DNA from: an uncultured Hyphomicrobiales bacterium
GTDB lineage: Bacteria > Pseudomonadota > Alphaproteobacteria > Rhizobiales > Beijerinckiaceae
NCBI GenBank assembly: GCA_903931945.1
Contig: CAIZEI010000116.1
Location: 1 to 52,848 of the forward strand
DNA length: 52,848 bases
Direction of reading: 5' to 3'
How positions within the stretch are numbered: the stretch's first letter is position 1; each line of letters begins with the position of its first letter. Of this stretch, positions 17,862 to 27,273 are shown piece after piece. The notes under the pieces are model-generated. The model ran no database searches, was not told the origin of the DNA, and saw only the letters and a list, made by a program, of their open reading frames with translations. A program made the translations under genes and the position numbers.

Positions 17862-17968
17862 GGCGCGAGTTTATAGCGGTTTCAGGCAAGGCGAGAAACT
17901 GCGGGTAGAGTTGACATCCGGCGCCGGCTGCTATTCATGCGCCGCCTATGACGAATTCGCGAGGGCTC

Positions 17969-18976
17969 ATGCGTATTTCCACACTCTTTGCCATGCTTCT
18001 GCCGTTGACCGGGCTTTGCGGCGCGGCGAAGGCGCAAGCGCCCGACGTTTTCTACAAAGGCAAAACGATCCAGGTTCTGATCGGATACAGCGTCGGCGGC
18101 ACCGACGACACATGGGCGCGGCTTCTGGCCAAATACCTGCCCGAGCACATGCCAGGAAAGCCCGGCGCCGTGCCGGTCAATGTGCCGGGCGCCGGGAGCC
18201 TGCTGCTCGCCAACCAGATTTACAACACCCAGCCAAAGGACGGCACGGTGTTCGGCGGCTTCAATCGCGGCGTGCCTTTCGAGCCGCTGCTGGGCGGCGC
18301 CGGCGACCGGTTTGACCCGGCAAAATTCAACTACATCGGCAGCCCCGACCTCGACACGCTGGTCTGCGTCGCCCGCGTCGATGCGCCGGTGCAATCGCTT
18401 GCCGATCTCAAAACGAAGGAACTTGTCGTTGGCGGCACCGGTTCGGGCGCCGACAGCCAGACCTATCCGGAATTTATCGCCAATCTGCTCGGATTGAAGA
18501 TCAAACTCGTGCAGGGCTATCCGGGTTCCGCCGACATTCTGCTCGCAGTCGAGCGCAACGAGGTGCAGGGCGGCTGCGTCAGCTTCGATACGATCGCTCG
18601 CAACGCCAATTACCGCGACAAGAAGCTGCGAATTATCTTTCAGGCCGCGCCAAAGCCCGATCCGCGCATCGATGCGCCCTCGGTGATCGATCTTGCCACG
18701 ACGGATCAGGAGAAAGCCGCGCTGGAACTCTTTCTGCGCCGCCAGCAGGTGGGCCGCCCCTACGCCGCCCCGCCCGGAACCCCGAAAGACCGGATTGAAG
18801 CCCTGCGCGCCGGATTTGCCGCCGCCATGGCTGACCCAGGCTTCAAGGCGGACGCCGAACAGGCCAAGATCAACGCCCATTATGTCTCGCCGGCTGAAAT
18901 CGAGGCCGTGCTGGCGGCAGCCTATAGCGCCACGCCCGAAGTCATAGCCTTGACAAAAAAAGCGATGGGCCGATAG
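17969..18976 (+). CDS. TctC/Bug-family periplasmic solute-binding protein (copy 1)
   Basis: 335 aa extracytoplasmic receptor of the tripartite tricarboxylate transporter class. Signal peptide MRISTLFAMLLPLTGLCG ending AKAQA; the mature start FYKGKTIQVLIGYSVGG is the conserved first strand and glycine loop. ATG 17969 follows GAGGGCTC, a good RBS, and is preferred over ATG 17948. GQGYPGSAD-like ligand loop LVQGYPGSADILLAVERNEV is present. No TctA or TctB membrane genes lie nearby, so it must work with a distant permease or act as a sensor. The ligand is unknown. Confidence 0.88.
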   Translation: MRISTLFAMLLPLTGLCGAAKAQAPDVFYKGKTIQVLIGYSVGGTDDTWARLLAKYLPEHMPGKPGAVPVNVPGAGSLLLANQIYNTQPKDGTVFGGFNRGVPFEPLLGGAGDRFDPAKFNYIGSPDLDTLVCVARVDAPVQSLADLKTKELVVGGTGSGADSQTYPEFIANLLGLKIKLVQGYPGSADILLAVERNEVQGGCVSFDTIARNANYRDKKLRIIFQAAPKPDPRIDAPSVIDLATTDQEKAALELFLRRQQVGRPYAAPPGTPKDRIEALRAGFAAAMADPGFKADAEQAKINAHYVSPAEIEAVLAAAYSATPEVIALTKKAMGR

Positions 18977-19162
18977 AGGCGCGTTCTGCGAAGCGTGGCG
19001 CGGGGTTTTGCAAAAGCTCCGCTTTGCCGGCGTCTTCAGACAGGCATGTTGCGCGCGGTCAGGACCGCCGCGTCGGGCCCGGCCGATTTCGCCGCTTGCG
19101 GGCGCCTTGCCCCGGCGCTACTGACGGGCCTGACAGTTTGGACTGAAAACAACGGGACGGTT

Positions 19163-20713
19163 ATGGACGGTATCGGCCGCCGCAGATTTGTCGCCCAATT
19201 GGCCGGCGCGGCCCTGGCGTCCGCGTCGTGGGAGGCGGGCGCCCAGACCGCGCCGAAGCCTCAGGGACCGCCCCGATTCAATTTTGAAGAGGTGGTTCGC
19301 CGTGCGCGCGATCTCGCCACGGCGCCGCTGGCGCCCTCGCCCAACCTGCCGGAGGCGCTGGCGCGACTTGACAGGTCGTTTGCGGGCGACATCAAATTTC
19401 GACCCGAGCGCGCATTCCTGGCGACCCAGGGCTCGCGATTCCGCTTGCAACCAGTGCATCTGATTTCCCGGCGTTCGCGACCGGTGACGGTCAATCTCAT
19501 CCGCGATGGCATCCCCACGCCCATCCCCTATGCGGCGAGTCTGTTTGATTTCGGGCGGGCCAAATTCGACAAGCCTTTGCCGCTGAACCTCGGTTTTGCG
19601 GGCTTCCGGCTGCAGTTCCAACTCAACGATCCCGGCGTTTTCGCGGACGTGCTGACATTCAGCGCGTCCAGCCAGTTCGGTTTGCTTGGCAGGGGACAGC
19701 GTCCAGGCGCGGCCTTGCGCGCGCTCACCGTCAATGCCGGTCGCGACAATGAGGAATTCCCGTTCTTCCGCGAATTCTGGATTCAGACGCCGCAACCTGA
19801 TGCGGACAGAGCGACCATTTATGGACTTCTGGATGGGGACTCCGTCACAGGCGCATTCCGGTTCGATGTGACGCCCGGCGCGCAGACCTCAATGGATGTC
19901 ACGGCGCAAATATTCCCGAGGCGCATCGGCGGCGAGCTGGGATTTGCTCCCATCAGCTCGATGTTTCTGAACGGGCAAAGCGAGAGCCGGGATTTTGGCC
20001 TTGAGGCGCATAGCTCGGACGGTCTGGCGCTGCACACAGGCTCCGGCGAATGGGTCTGGCGGCCGTTGCGCAACCCGTCTCACCCCGATCGCTTTGCATT
20101 TCTGGACACAAATCCGCGAGGATTTGGTCTGTTGCAGCGCGAGCGACGGTTTGATCGCTATCAGGACCTCGAAAAGGCTTACGAGCGTCGCCCCGGCTAC
20201 TGGATCGAGCCCGTCGGGGATTGGGGCGCCGGACAGATCGAATTGACGGAGCGCCCCGCCGCCGATGCGTCCGGTTTCAATATCGGCGCGGCATGGAAAT
20301 CCATTGAGCCGCTGGACCCCGCCAGGGTCATCGCCATCGCCTATCGGGTTTTTACCAATCGCAACGATGCGGGCCTGCTGCCCCTTGGCCGGGCCCTGCA
20401 GACGATCCGCGCGTCTGCGCCAGCGCCCGGCGGGGCGCCGGCGTCCTCCACAGCGTCCCAACGTTTCATCGTCGATTTTGCCGGCGGCGATCTGGCGTGG
20501 TTTCTGGGCGATCCCGCGAGAGTTGAACCTGTCGCCACAATCAGCGCCGGGCGCGTGCTCGAAGTTGTGCTGACAGCCAACGCCCACATTCATGGCTTTC
20601 GCGCGACCCTCGATATTGAACCTCCCGCCGGGCAGACGGTCGATATCAGGCTGTTTTTGCGGAACGCCGGACGCGCGCTCACCGAGACCTGGACTTTGCC
20701 ATGGTCGTCATGA
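19163..20713 (+). CDS. opgG: Periplasmic glucan biosynthesis protein (MdoG/OpgG family)
   Basis: 516 aa, the family's usual length. The N-terminus MDGIGRRRFVAQLAGAALAS carries a twin-arginine-type signal. The mature protein starts FNFEEVVRRARDLA and shows the OpgG landmarks FRPERAFL, FDFGRAKFDKPLP-like and HSSDGLALHTGSGEW. The C-terminal Ig-like domain ends with FLRNAGRALTETWTLPW. These proteins shape periplasmic glucans made by the OpgH synthase; opgH is not in the window. OpgD versus OpgG cannot be separated by eye. ATG 19163 is chosen because it begins the Tat signal. Confidence 0.9.
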   Translation: MDGIGRRRFVAQLAGAALASASWEAGAQTAPKPQGPPRFNFEEVVRRARDLATAPLAPSPNLPEALARLDRSFAGDIKFRPERAFLATQGSRFRLQPVHLISRRSRPVTVNLIRDGIPTPIPYAASLFDFGRAKFDKPLPLNLGFAGFRLQFQLNDPGVFADVLTFSASSQFGLLGRGQRPGAALRALTVNAGRDNEEFPFFREFWIQTPQPDADRATIYGLLDGDSVTGAFRFDVTPGAQTSMDVTAQIFPRRIGGELGFAPISSMFLNGQSESRDFGLEAHSSDGLALHTGSGEWVWRPLRNPSHPDRFAFLDTNPRGFGLLQRERRFDRYQDLEKAYERRPGYWIEPVGDWGAGQIELTERPAADASGFNIGAAWKSIEPLDPARVIAIAYRVFTNRNDAGLLPLGRALQTIRASAPAPGGAPASSTASQRFIVDFAGGDLAWFLGDPARVEPVATISAGRVLEVVLTANAHIHGFRATLDIEPPAGQTVDIRLFLRNAGRALTETWTLPWSS

Positions 20714-20783
20714 GCGCGATATTTTTTGCCACAACCCGCTGGACCTGACCCTGGCCGATCCAGCTATTCCAGGCGCCGCACGG

Positions 20784-21056
20784 TCAATGCACGCTGACCG
20801 TAAAGAGCTTGTTCTCCCAGGCGTTGGCAATCGCGGCGTCGCGCGAATCGGTCAGCATGATGGGCGTGCCATCGGCGCTCAGCAGGGCAAACAGATGCAA
20901 ACCCGGTTGCACGCCTTCAACCTGCGGAAAGAGCCGGATCGCTTCTTCAGAAAGCATCGGTTTCACATAGGCGATCTGGCCACCGCCCAGATGCGCAAAC
21001 TGTTCGGCCGTCATCGCGTCAATTGCCGTGGTCTTATCGTTTGTATGCTCAATCAT
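20784..21056 (-). CDS. DUF1150 family protein
   Basis: 90 aa small acidic soluble protein starting MIEHTNDKTTAIDAMTAEQF, with the family core GGGQIAYVKPM and GTPIMLTDSRDAAIANAWEN. DUF1150 genes commonly follow an hsp20 gene in alphaproteobacteria, exactly as here (55 bases downstream of it, same strand), so the two are probably cotranscribed from the heat-shock promoter at about 21605-21632. The function is not known. Confidence 0.93.
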   Translation of the reverse strand: MIEHTNDKTTAIDAMTAEQFAHLGGGQIAYVKPMLSEEAIRLFPQVEGVQPGLHLFALLSADGTPIMLTDSRDAAIANAWENKLFTVSVH

Positions 21057-21111
21057 GGTCCTGCTCCTTTACGGTCCCTTTGGGCCCCGTCGCTCCGGCG
21101 CGGACTACAAG

Positions 21112-21540
21112 CTAGTCCCGTGCCAAAATGTTAATTTTCCGCACCACCCGTTCCGGCTCCGGTCGCGCAAGGTCGACAGACAGAAGACCATTGCGCAGAT
21201 CAGCGCCAAGAACCTGCATCCCGTCCGCCAGCAGAAAGGCCCGCTGAAACTGCCGCGCGGCAATGCCGCGGTGGAGATACTGGCGTTCCTGATCATCCTG
21301 TTGACGACCGCGTATCATCAGTTGGTTCTCCTCGACGCTAACATCAAGGTCCTCGCGTGAAAATCCTGCAACGGCGAGTGTAATTCTAAGCCGTTCCGGA
21401 TTTGGGTCGCTGCGCGCAAGCCTTTCGATATTATAGGGAGGATAGCCGTCCGAACCGCCGCGCGCCACGCGCTCCAGCGCTCGCTCGATATCGTCAAACC
21501 CCAATAAAAAGGGGGAATTCAATAATGGCGCGCGTGACAT
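21112..21540 (-). CDS. Small heat-shock protein, Hsp20/IbpA family
   Basis: 142 aa ATP-independent holdase chaperone. The N-terminal arm MSRAPLLNSPFLLGFDDIER is typical of the alphaproteobacterial IbpA type. The alpha-crystallin domain runs from about 35 to 125 (YNIERLARSDPNPERLRITL, VEENQLMIRGRQ, LHRGIAARQFQRAFLLADG). The C-terminal tail is short (VVRKINILARD), where INI is the I-x-I oligomerisation motif. ATG 21540 gives this N-terminus; a longer frame to 21606 adds nothing conserved. It is preceded by a sigma-32-type promoter. Confidence 0.93.
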   Translation of the reverse strand: MSRAPLLNSPFLLGFDDIERALERVARGGSDGYPPYNIERLARSDPNPERLRITLAVAGFSREDLDVSVEENQLMIRGRQQDDQERQYLHRGIAARQFQRAFLLADGMQVLGADLRNGLLSVDLARPEPERVVRKINILARD

Positions 21541-21604
21541 TTCAAGGTCCCCGCTTCCCCAGCCGAACCCTTTATGGCGCCCGGCCGCGATCGATATAGT
21601 CCCC

Positions 21605-21632
21605 ATATGGGCACGACAGACGCATTTTCAAG
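21605..21632 (-). promoter_or_regulatory. Sigma-32 (RpoH)-type heat-shock promoter
   Basis: Read on the minus strand: CTTGAA (21632-21627), a 15-base spacer, then CCCATAT (21611-21605), an essentially perfect match to the RpoH consensus CTTGAA-N(13-17)-CCCATNT. The expected start near 21598 leaves a leader of roughly 58 bases before the hsp20 ATG at 21540. The -35 box overlaps the last codons of pleD. Confidence 0.85.
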
Positions 21633-22998
21633 CCGCGTCGGCCGTCACGCGGTTGCGACCGCCGCTCTTCGAGCGGTAAAGCGCCCGGTCAGCCCGCTTG
21701 AACAGCAGGTTGGGATCGTTGACGCCCATCGATTCAGCAATGCCGATGGAAACGGTGACCGGGATCGCAGATTTTCCCCCGTCAATCTGGAACAGTTCGT
21801 CCTCGACGGCAGCGCGCACGCGTTCAGCGATGCTGGCGGCGACAGCCGTTGTCGCATCCGGCATGATGACGACGAATTCCTCTCCGCCAAAACGGCAGGC
21901 AAGATCTGCCTGACGCACCATATGTTTGATGCGTCCCGCGAAATTTCGCAGGACCTCGTCGCCCGCATCATGGCCATAGGTGTCGTTCACGGCTTTGAAA
22001 AAGTCGATGTCGAGCACCATCAGCGACAAGGCGCCGCCCCGGCTCGTGACATTCTGCAACATCGAAGCAAGGTGGGTTTCCAGATAGCGGCGATTGTTAA
22101 GCCCTGTCAGCGGATCGACAAGCGCCATCTCGATTGACGCCTGCATGCTTTCGCGCAGGGCGTCAGCGTAGCGTTTGCGCCGCAATTGCGTGCGCACGCG
22201 GGCCACCAGCTCGTTGCGATCGATGGGTCGGGTAATGTAGTCGTTGACGCCAAGTTCGAGTCCGCGCAGAACTTTTTTGTCATCCTCGATTTCAGCCACC
22301 ATGAGGATCGGCAACTGGCGCGTTCGCTCCAGCGACCGGAATTGACTGCACAATCTCAACCCGTCGTAATCTTTCAGTCCAAGGCTGACGACAAACATGT
22401 CAAAATCGCCTTCGGCGCCGCGAAACAGCGCGTTTTGCGGCGAGGTCTCGCGCTCGACGCCATGCTCGCCCGACAAAGCCTGAACAATGCGCTGACCTGA
22501 ACTGTCGCGGTCGTCCACAAGGAGAATTTTGCCCTTGATCTTCGGCTCGTTGAGCACATGCGCGAGCGGGTCGGCCAAGCCCAGCGAGGCCGACGTCGCA
22601 GCGCGCGCGCGCAACTCGTCGAGCACCACCTTGAGACGCGAAAGCGACCGCACGCGCGCAATCAGCGCGACCTCATTGACAGGCTTGGTCAGGAAGTCAT
22701 CGGCGCCAGCCTCAAGACCCCGCACGCGGTCCGCCGGCTGGTCGAGCGCAGTCACCATCACAACGGGGATATGCGCAGTGCGAATATCCGCTTTCAGCCG
22801 CGCGCAAACCTCAAAACCATCCATGCCGGGCATCATCACATCCAGCAAGGCGATATCGCACAAGCCGCGTTCGCAGATGGCGATGGCTTCAGGACCGTTG
22901 GTCGCAGTTATGACGTCGAAATATTCGGCGTTCAAACGCGTTTCCAGCAATTTGATGTTGGCCGGGACGTCGTCGACGACCAGAACGCGCGCTGTCAT
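21628..22998 (-). CDS. pleD: PleD-type diguanylate cyclase response regulator
   Basis: 456 aa REC-REC-GGDEF protein making cyclic di-GMP, controlling the motile-to-sessile switch. REC1 (1-120) has the phospho-acceptor Asp53 in LLDVMMPGMDGFEV and Lys105. REC2 (about 156-272) lacks the Asp and is the dimerisation adaptor. The GGDEF domain (about 290-450) has an intact GGEEF active site at 371-375 and the RxxD inhibitory site at 362-365 (RQAD), so it should be active and product-inhibited. It follows divK by 12 bases in one operon, as in Caulobacter relatives. Confidence 0.96.
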   Translation of the reverse strand: MTARVLVVDDVPANIKLLETRLNAEYFDVITATNGPEAIAICERGLCDIALLDVMMPGMDGFEVCARLKADIRTAHIPVVMVTALDQPADRVRGLEAGADDFLTKPVNEVALIARVRSLSRLKVVLDELRARAATSASLGLADPLAHVLNEPKIKGKILLVDDRDSSGQRIVQALSGEHGVERETSPQNALFRGAEGDFDMFVVSLGLKDYDGLRLCSQFRSLERTRQLPILMVAEIEDDKKVLRGLELGVNDYITRPIDRNELVARVRTQLRRKRYADALRESMQASIEMALVDPLTGLNNRRYLETHLASMLQNVTSRGGALSLMVLDIDFFKAVNDTYGHDAGDEVLRNFAGRIKHMVRQADLACRFGGEEFVVIMPDATTAVAASIAERVRAAVEDELFQIDGGKSAIPVTVSIGIAESMGVNDPNLLFKRADRALYRSKSGGRNRVTADAA

Positions 22999-23010
22999 TG
23001 AACCACATTC

Positions 23011-23382
23011 CTACTTATCGGAGATAAAATTGCGAACCGTTTCCAGGAATTTGACCACAGATATGGGTTTGGAAAGATAGGCCTCACAGCCAGCCTGACG
23101 AATCTTCTCCTCGTCGCCCTTCATTGCAAAAGCGGTGATTGCGATAATCGGAATATCCCGCAGGCTCTCGTCATCCTTCATCCATTGCATGACCTGGATG
23201 CCGGAAACCTCCGGCAACTGGATGTCCATCAGAATGAGATTGGGCTTGTGCGTCCGGGCAAGCGCGACAGATTCAACGCCGCTGCGGGTTTGCACAGTCG
23301 TATAGCCATGCGCTTCCAGCAGGTCGTTGAAGAGCTTCATATTAAGCTCATTGTCTTCGACAATCAGCACCGTTTTCGACAT
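23011..23382 (-). CDS. divK: Single-domain response regulator DivK
   Basis: 123 aa receiver that relays phosphate in the DivJ-PleC-DivK cell-polarity network, controlling CckA and hence CtrA. The phospho-acceptor is Asp53 in [13 protein letters not shown], with acidic pair Glu9/Asp10 and a C-terminal AYLSKPIS lysine. The sequence [20 protein letters not shown] matches DivK closely. ATG 23382 is used; a further upstream frame adds residues not seen in DivK. It is first gene of the divK-pleD pair. Confidence 0.95.
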   Translation of the reverse strand: MSKTVLIVEDNELNMKLFNDLLEAHGYTTVQTRSGVESVALARTHKPNLILMDIQLPEVSGIQVMQWMKDDESLRDIPIIAITAFAMKGDEEKIRQAGCEAYLSKPISVVKFLETVRNFISDK

Positions 23383-23501
23383 TGCTTCCGATCCGCCCGC
23401 CGGGCTTCTCACCTATCCAGTCCGACATCCAGCGGACATTGTGGTAATGTTCTAGCGCAGCTTCGTTAGCGAATAGAAAACCGCATAGAGGAAGACGGGC
23501 G

Positions 23502-23801
23502 ATGAAACCGGTCATAATGGCGAATGCACGGGCGCAGGCCGAAGCTCTGGCCGTCCAGATTCTGTCGTTTCTGGCGGGAGACATGGAGCGTCTGGGCCCC
23601 TTCCTGTCCCTGACCGGGCTGGAGCCTGGCAATTTGCGGGCCGCTGCGGCCGACCCCGGTTTTCTGGCCGGAGTTATCGAATATTTAGCCAATAATGAGA
23701 ATCTTTTGATTCAATTTGCCGATGAAGCCGGCGTCGATCCTGCCACCGTCGGCAGGGCGCAGGCGATTCTGTCTGGCCCGCCGCCGGAATGGGAGGCCTG
23801 A
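23502..23801 (+). CDS. DUF3572 family protein
   Basis: 99 aa helical protein with core ALAVQILSFLAGDMERLGPF and VIEYLANNENLLIQFADEAG, recognisable as DUF3572, found mostly in Hyphomicrobiales. Its stop overlaps the dinB start (TGATG), so the two are translationally coupled. It is divergent from divK. The function is unknown; coupling to a translesion polymerase hints at DNA damage tolerance, which is only inference. Confidence 0.9.
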   Translation: MKPVIMANARAQAEALAVQILSFLAGDMERLGPFLSLTGLEPGNLRAAAADPGFLAGVIEYLANNENLLIQFADEAGVDPATVGRAQAILSGPPPEWEA

Positions 23802-25057
23802 TGATCCTCTGCCGGGACTGTTTCGCGGAACCTGCGGGGCTTGCGTCACGCTGCACTGTCTGCGGGTCGCCCCGGCTCGTGCGTCACGATGAACTCCAGA
23901 GCCTGGCTGTCGCTCATATCGATTGCGACGCCTTTTACGCCTCGGTGGAAAAGCGCGACAATCCAGAACTACGCGACAGGCCGGTGATCGTCGGCGGAGG
24001 AACGAGGGGGGTCGTCTCGACCTGTTGTTATATCGCGCGCACCTATGGCGTGCGCTCCGCCATGCCGATGTTCAAGGCGCGCGCGCTGTGCCGCGAAGCG
24101 GTGATCATCAAGCCCAACATGGCCAAATACGCAAAGGCCGGCAAGCAGATCCGATCGATGATGCTCGATCTGACTCGGCTTGTGGAGCCGCTGTCGATTG
24201 ATGAAGCGTTTCTCGATCTTGAGGGAACCCAGCGCCTGCATGGCGAAAACGCGGCGACGACGCTGACGAAATTTGCCGCAAGGGTCGAGCGCGAGGTTGG
24301 CGTCACCGTGTCTGTCGGGCTCTCCTATTGCAAGTTTCTGGCGAAAATGGCGAGCGAGATCGACAAACCGCGCGGGTTTGCAGTGATCGGCCAGGCCGAA
24401 GCCAGGCGGTTTCTGGCCGGGCGACCGGTTGGCTCCATTTTTGGCGTTGGCAAAGTGGCCGAAGAGCGGCTTGCCCGCGACGGGTTTCGACTGATCGGCG
24501 ACATCCAGCGGTTGGAAGAAACGGATATGCTGCGGCGTCTGGGGGCCGAAGGCGGCAGGCTGTGGCGCCTCGCGCAGGGAATCGACAACCGGCGGGTCAG
24601 CCCGGATCGCGAAACCAAAAGCGTGTCGGCCGAAACGACATTTAACGAGGATATAGCCGACCCGACAGAACTCGCGCGGATGCTTTACCAGCTCGCCGAA
24701 AAAGTGTCCTCGCGCCTCAAGGCGCAACAACTGGCGGGGCGGACGGTGACGCTGAAACTCAAGACCGGCGATTTCAGAATCCGCACCCGCGCCCGCGCTT
24801 TGTCCGAACCCACGCAGCTGGCCCGGCGGATTTTCAATCCCGCCCGCGAGCTCTTGCTCAAGGAAGCCACCGGCGCGCGTTTCCGCCTGATTGGCGTTGG
24901 ACTTTCCGAGCTTTGCTCGCCGGACGAGGCCGACAAGGGCGATCTTGTCGACACAGGCGTCGCACGGGAAAAAGCTGCGGAAGCGGCCATCGACAAATTG
25001 CGCGCCCGGTTTGGCAAAGGCGCTGTGGTTAAAGGCATCGTGCTGCGGCAAAAGTAG
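23801..25057 (+). CDS. dinB: DNA polymerase IV with N-terminal zinc-finger
   Basis: 418 aa Y-family translesion polymerase. A four-cysteine zinc-ribbon (Cys4, Cys7, Cys18, Cys21) precedes the catalytic core, an addition seen in many alphaproteobacterial DinB proteins. Catalytic acids are Asp41 (HIDCDAFYASVE) and Asp134-Glu135 (LSIDEAFLD). The little-finger domain is at about 290-400 and there is no clear C-terminal beta-clamp motif (it ends KGIVLRQK). ATG 23801 overlaps the DUF3572 stop and has GGGAGG upstream. No LexA box was found upstream of the operon. Confidence 0.95.
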   Translation: MILCRDCFAEPAGLASRCTVCGSPRLVRHDELQSLAVAHIDCDAFYASVEKRDNPELRDRPVIVGGGTRGVVSTCCYIARTYGVRSAMPMFKARALCREAVIIKPNMAKYAKAGKQIRSMMLDLTRLVEPLSIDEAFLDLEGTQRLHGENAATTLTKFAARVEREVGVTVSVGLSYCKFLAKMASEIDKPRGFAVIGQAEARRFLAGRPVGSIFGVGKVAEERLARDGFRLIGDIQRLEETDMLRRLGAEGGRLWRLAQGIDNRRVSPDRETKSVSAETTFNEDIADPTELARMLYQLAEKVSSRLKAQQLAGRTVTLKLKTGDFRIRTRARALSEPTQLARRIFNPARELLLKEATGARFRLIGVGLSELCSPDEADKGDLVDTGVAREKAAEAAIDKLRARFGKGAVVKGIVLRQK

Positions 25058-25139
25058 CGGGCTTGCATTTCGCGCCACACCTGAAATGTTGCGGGCGCCT
25101 TCTCGCGCAGCTTTCCCCTGCAACGAAAACACAGAGCCG

Positions 25140-26186
25140 ATGTCCCCTCGTCAAACATGCGCGCCATGCCTTGCGGTCGTCCTTGGAGTTGTGGCGGCGC
25201 AATGGCCGCCATTCGCCCGCGCGCAGACGCCCGAACAATTCTACCGTGGCCGCACGCTTGAAATCGTCGTCGGCTTTCCCACCGGCGCCAGCAACGACGT
25301 TTACGCGCGGGCGTTGGCCCAGCATATGGGCGGGCATATTCCGGGCCAGCCGTCTGTCGTTGTGCGCAATATGCCAGGCGCCGGCAGCTTTCTTGCGGCC
25401 AATACCCTCTTCGCCAATACGCCGCGCGACGGCGCCACGCTTGGCATGATCGCGCCGACAGCCCCGCTCGACGAGCGGCTTGGCAGCGCGGGCGCGCGTT
25501 TCAAAACGTCCGAATTCAACTGGATCGGGCGCGTCAATTCGCTCGTCAACGTCATCTTCATGGCGAAGTCTTCGTCCGTCGCCGTGATTGCCGACGCCCT
25601 GACGCATGAAGCGACGCTTGCAGGCACCGGCGCGGGATCGGCGGTGTCGATTTATCCGACCGTCCTGAACAGCGTGCTCGGTTCGAAGTTCAAGCTGATC
25701 ATGGGTTATCGCGGCTCCGCCGAGGCCATGCTTGCGGTGGAGCGCAGCGAAGCGGAAGGCCATTGCACGGGATGGGACACGCTGAAAACACGGCATCCCG
25801 ACTGGATCGCAAATGGCTCAGTCCGCGTGATCGTGCAATTCGCGCTCGCCCGGCACGCCGAATTGCCTGATATTCCCACCGCGGTCGAACTCGCAGATAC
25901 GCCCGACAAAAAGCAGGCGCTGGCGGCGGTGGTCAATGCAAGCGAAGTCGGCTCAGCCTTTTTTACAACCCCGGGGGCGCCGCCAGACCGGGTTGCAGCC
26001 TTGCGGCGCGCGTTTGACGCCACCATGACGGACCCCGATTTCATTGCCGATCTCAAACAATCCCGGGTGGGCCTGAGCCCGATGGCCGGCGAGGCCCTGC
26101 AATCGCTGGTCGCCGGCGTTGGCGGCCTGCCGGACGAACTGGCCGATCGGTTGCGACCGCTCTATGGCGCCGCCAGCGGGAATTGA
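25140..26186 (+). CDS. TctC/Bug-family periplasmic solute-binding protein (copy 2)
   Basis: 348 aa receptor. Signal peptide MSPRQTCAPCLAVVLGVVAA ending ARAQT, then EQFYRGRTLEIVVGFPTGAS. The family ligand segments NMPGAGSFLAAN and IMGYRGSAEAMLAVERSEAE are present. It resembles copy 1 (17969-18976) more than copies 3 and 4: both carry the FY[KR]GKT/GRT start and the G-Y-x-GSA loop. It starts 82 bases after dinB. No TctA/TctB genes are nearby. The ligand is unknown. Confidence 0.88.
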   Translation: MSPRQTCAPCLAVVLGVVAAQWPPFARAQTPEQFYRGRTLEIVVGFPTGASNDVYARALAQHMGGHIPGQPSVVVRNMPGAGSFLAANTLFANTPRDGATLGMIAPTAPLDERLGSAGARFKTSEFNWIGRVNSLVNVIFMAKSSSVAVIADALTHEATLAGTGAGSAVSIYPTVLNSVLGSKFKLIMGYRGSAEAMLAVERSEAEGHCTGWDTLKTRHPDWIANGSVRVIVQFALARHAELPDIPTAVELADTPDKKQALAAVVNASEVGSAFFTTPGAPPDRVAALRRAFDATMTDPDFIADLKQSRVGLSPMAGEALQSLVAGVGGLPDELADRLRPLYGAASGN

Positions 26187-26287
26187 GCCGCGCCCGCATT
26201 GCAGAACGCGCGGGCTGCGCCATAATGCATGCAAAGACGCCGGACAAACAGCGCGCGACAGCGTTACAGGCTCCAGGGGAGGACAAG

Positions 26288-27256
26288 ATGCGTCAAGCGA
26301 TCAAACGGCTGCTCTGCGCCGCTGTGTGTCTCCTGCCCGGCGCGAGCCCCTGCGCCGCCGAGGATTGGCCGACGCACCCGATCACAATGATTGTGCCCTT
26401 TGCGCCGGGCGGGCCTGCCGATGTTCTGGGGCGTGTTGTCGCGCAAAAACTGGGCGACGATCTTGGCCAGCAGGTCATCGTCGATAATCGCCCCGGCGCC
26501 AATACGATTCTGGGGGCGCAGATCGCCGCCAAGGCGAGGCCTGACGGCTACACGATATTGATGGCGATCGACGGCACGCTGGTGATGAATCCGTTTCTCT
26601 ACAGCAAGCTTGCCTACGATCCATTCAAGGATTTTGCGCCGGTCGCGCTGATTGCGCTGATTCCCTCAGCGATTGTCGCCAACAACAAAGTGCCCGCCAG
26701 GACGCTGAAAGACGTCATCGACATCGAAAAGGCGAAGCCTGGGACATTCCAGGTTGGCAGCAGCACGCCCACATCGCAAGTGGCGGCCGAATTGCTGAAC
26801 ATGCGCGCAGGCGTGAAGATGGATATCGTGCCCTATGGCGGCGGCACAACACAAATCACCGCCGAAATGGCGGGCGAGATTCCTCTCGGCCATGAAAGTC
26901 TCAACGTCGCGTTGCCGCTCTACAAAGACAATCGCATCAAGATCATCGCGCTGACATCGCGCACGCGCTCGGCGCTCGCGCCCGAAATTCCCGTCGTGTC
27001 GGAGACTTATCCCGATTTCGATCTTGGCATCTGGCAGAGCATTGTTGTCCCCGCCGGAACGCCGCAACCGATTGTCGACAAGCTGTTCGCCGCGCTGAAA
27101 AAAGCTATGAACGCACCCGATCTGCGCGAAAAGCTGGCCAACGCCGGGATCGAGCCGACCATCAGCCAGAGCCCGGAGGAGTTCAACGCCTTCATCCATG
27201 CGCAGGCGGAGACGCGCGAGAAGGTGATCAAAACGATTGGATTAAAGCTGGATTGA
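26288..27256 (+). CDS. TctC/Bug-family periplasmic solute-binding protein (copy 3)
   Basis: 322 aa, the usual length of Bug receptors. Signal peptide MRQAIKRLLCAAVCLLPGAS ending CAAED, then WPTHPITMIVPFAPGGPADV, the canonical Bug N-terminus. VVDNRPGANTILGAQIAA-type loop and the VPYGGGTTQITAEMAGEI ligand loop follow. AGGGGAGG precedes ATG 26288, an excellent RBS. It lies 101 bases after copy 2 and might be cotranscribed with it, although the two are not close relatives. Confidence 0.9.
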   Translation: MRQAIKRLLCAAVCLLPGASPCAAEDWPTHPITMIVPFAPGGPADVLGRVVAQKLGDDLGQQVIVDNRPGANTILGAQIAAKARPDGYTILMAIDGTLVMNPFLYSKLAYDPFKDFAPVALIALIPSAIVANNKVPARTLKDVIDIEKAKPGTFQVGSSTPTSQVAAELLNMRAGVKMDIVPYGGGTTQITAEMAGEIPLGHESLNVALPLYKDNRIKIIALTSRTRSALAPEIPVVSETYPDFDLGIWQSIVVPAGTPQPIVDKLFAALKKAMNAPDLREKLANAGIEPTISQSPEEFNAFIHAQAETREKVIKTIGLKLD

Positions 27257-27273
27257 CGCCAAAGGGCGATCGC

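Noticed and set aside
23413-23501. Possible LexA box upstream of the DUF3572-dinB operon (GTTC near 23450).
   Set aside because: The second half-site is not at the required GTTC-N7-GTTC spacing (N8, CTTC). No other match was seen.
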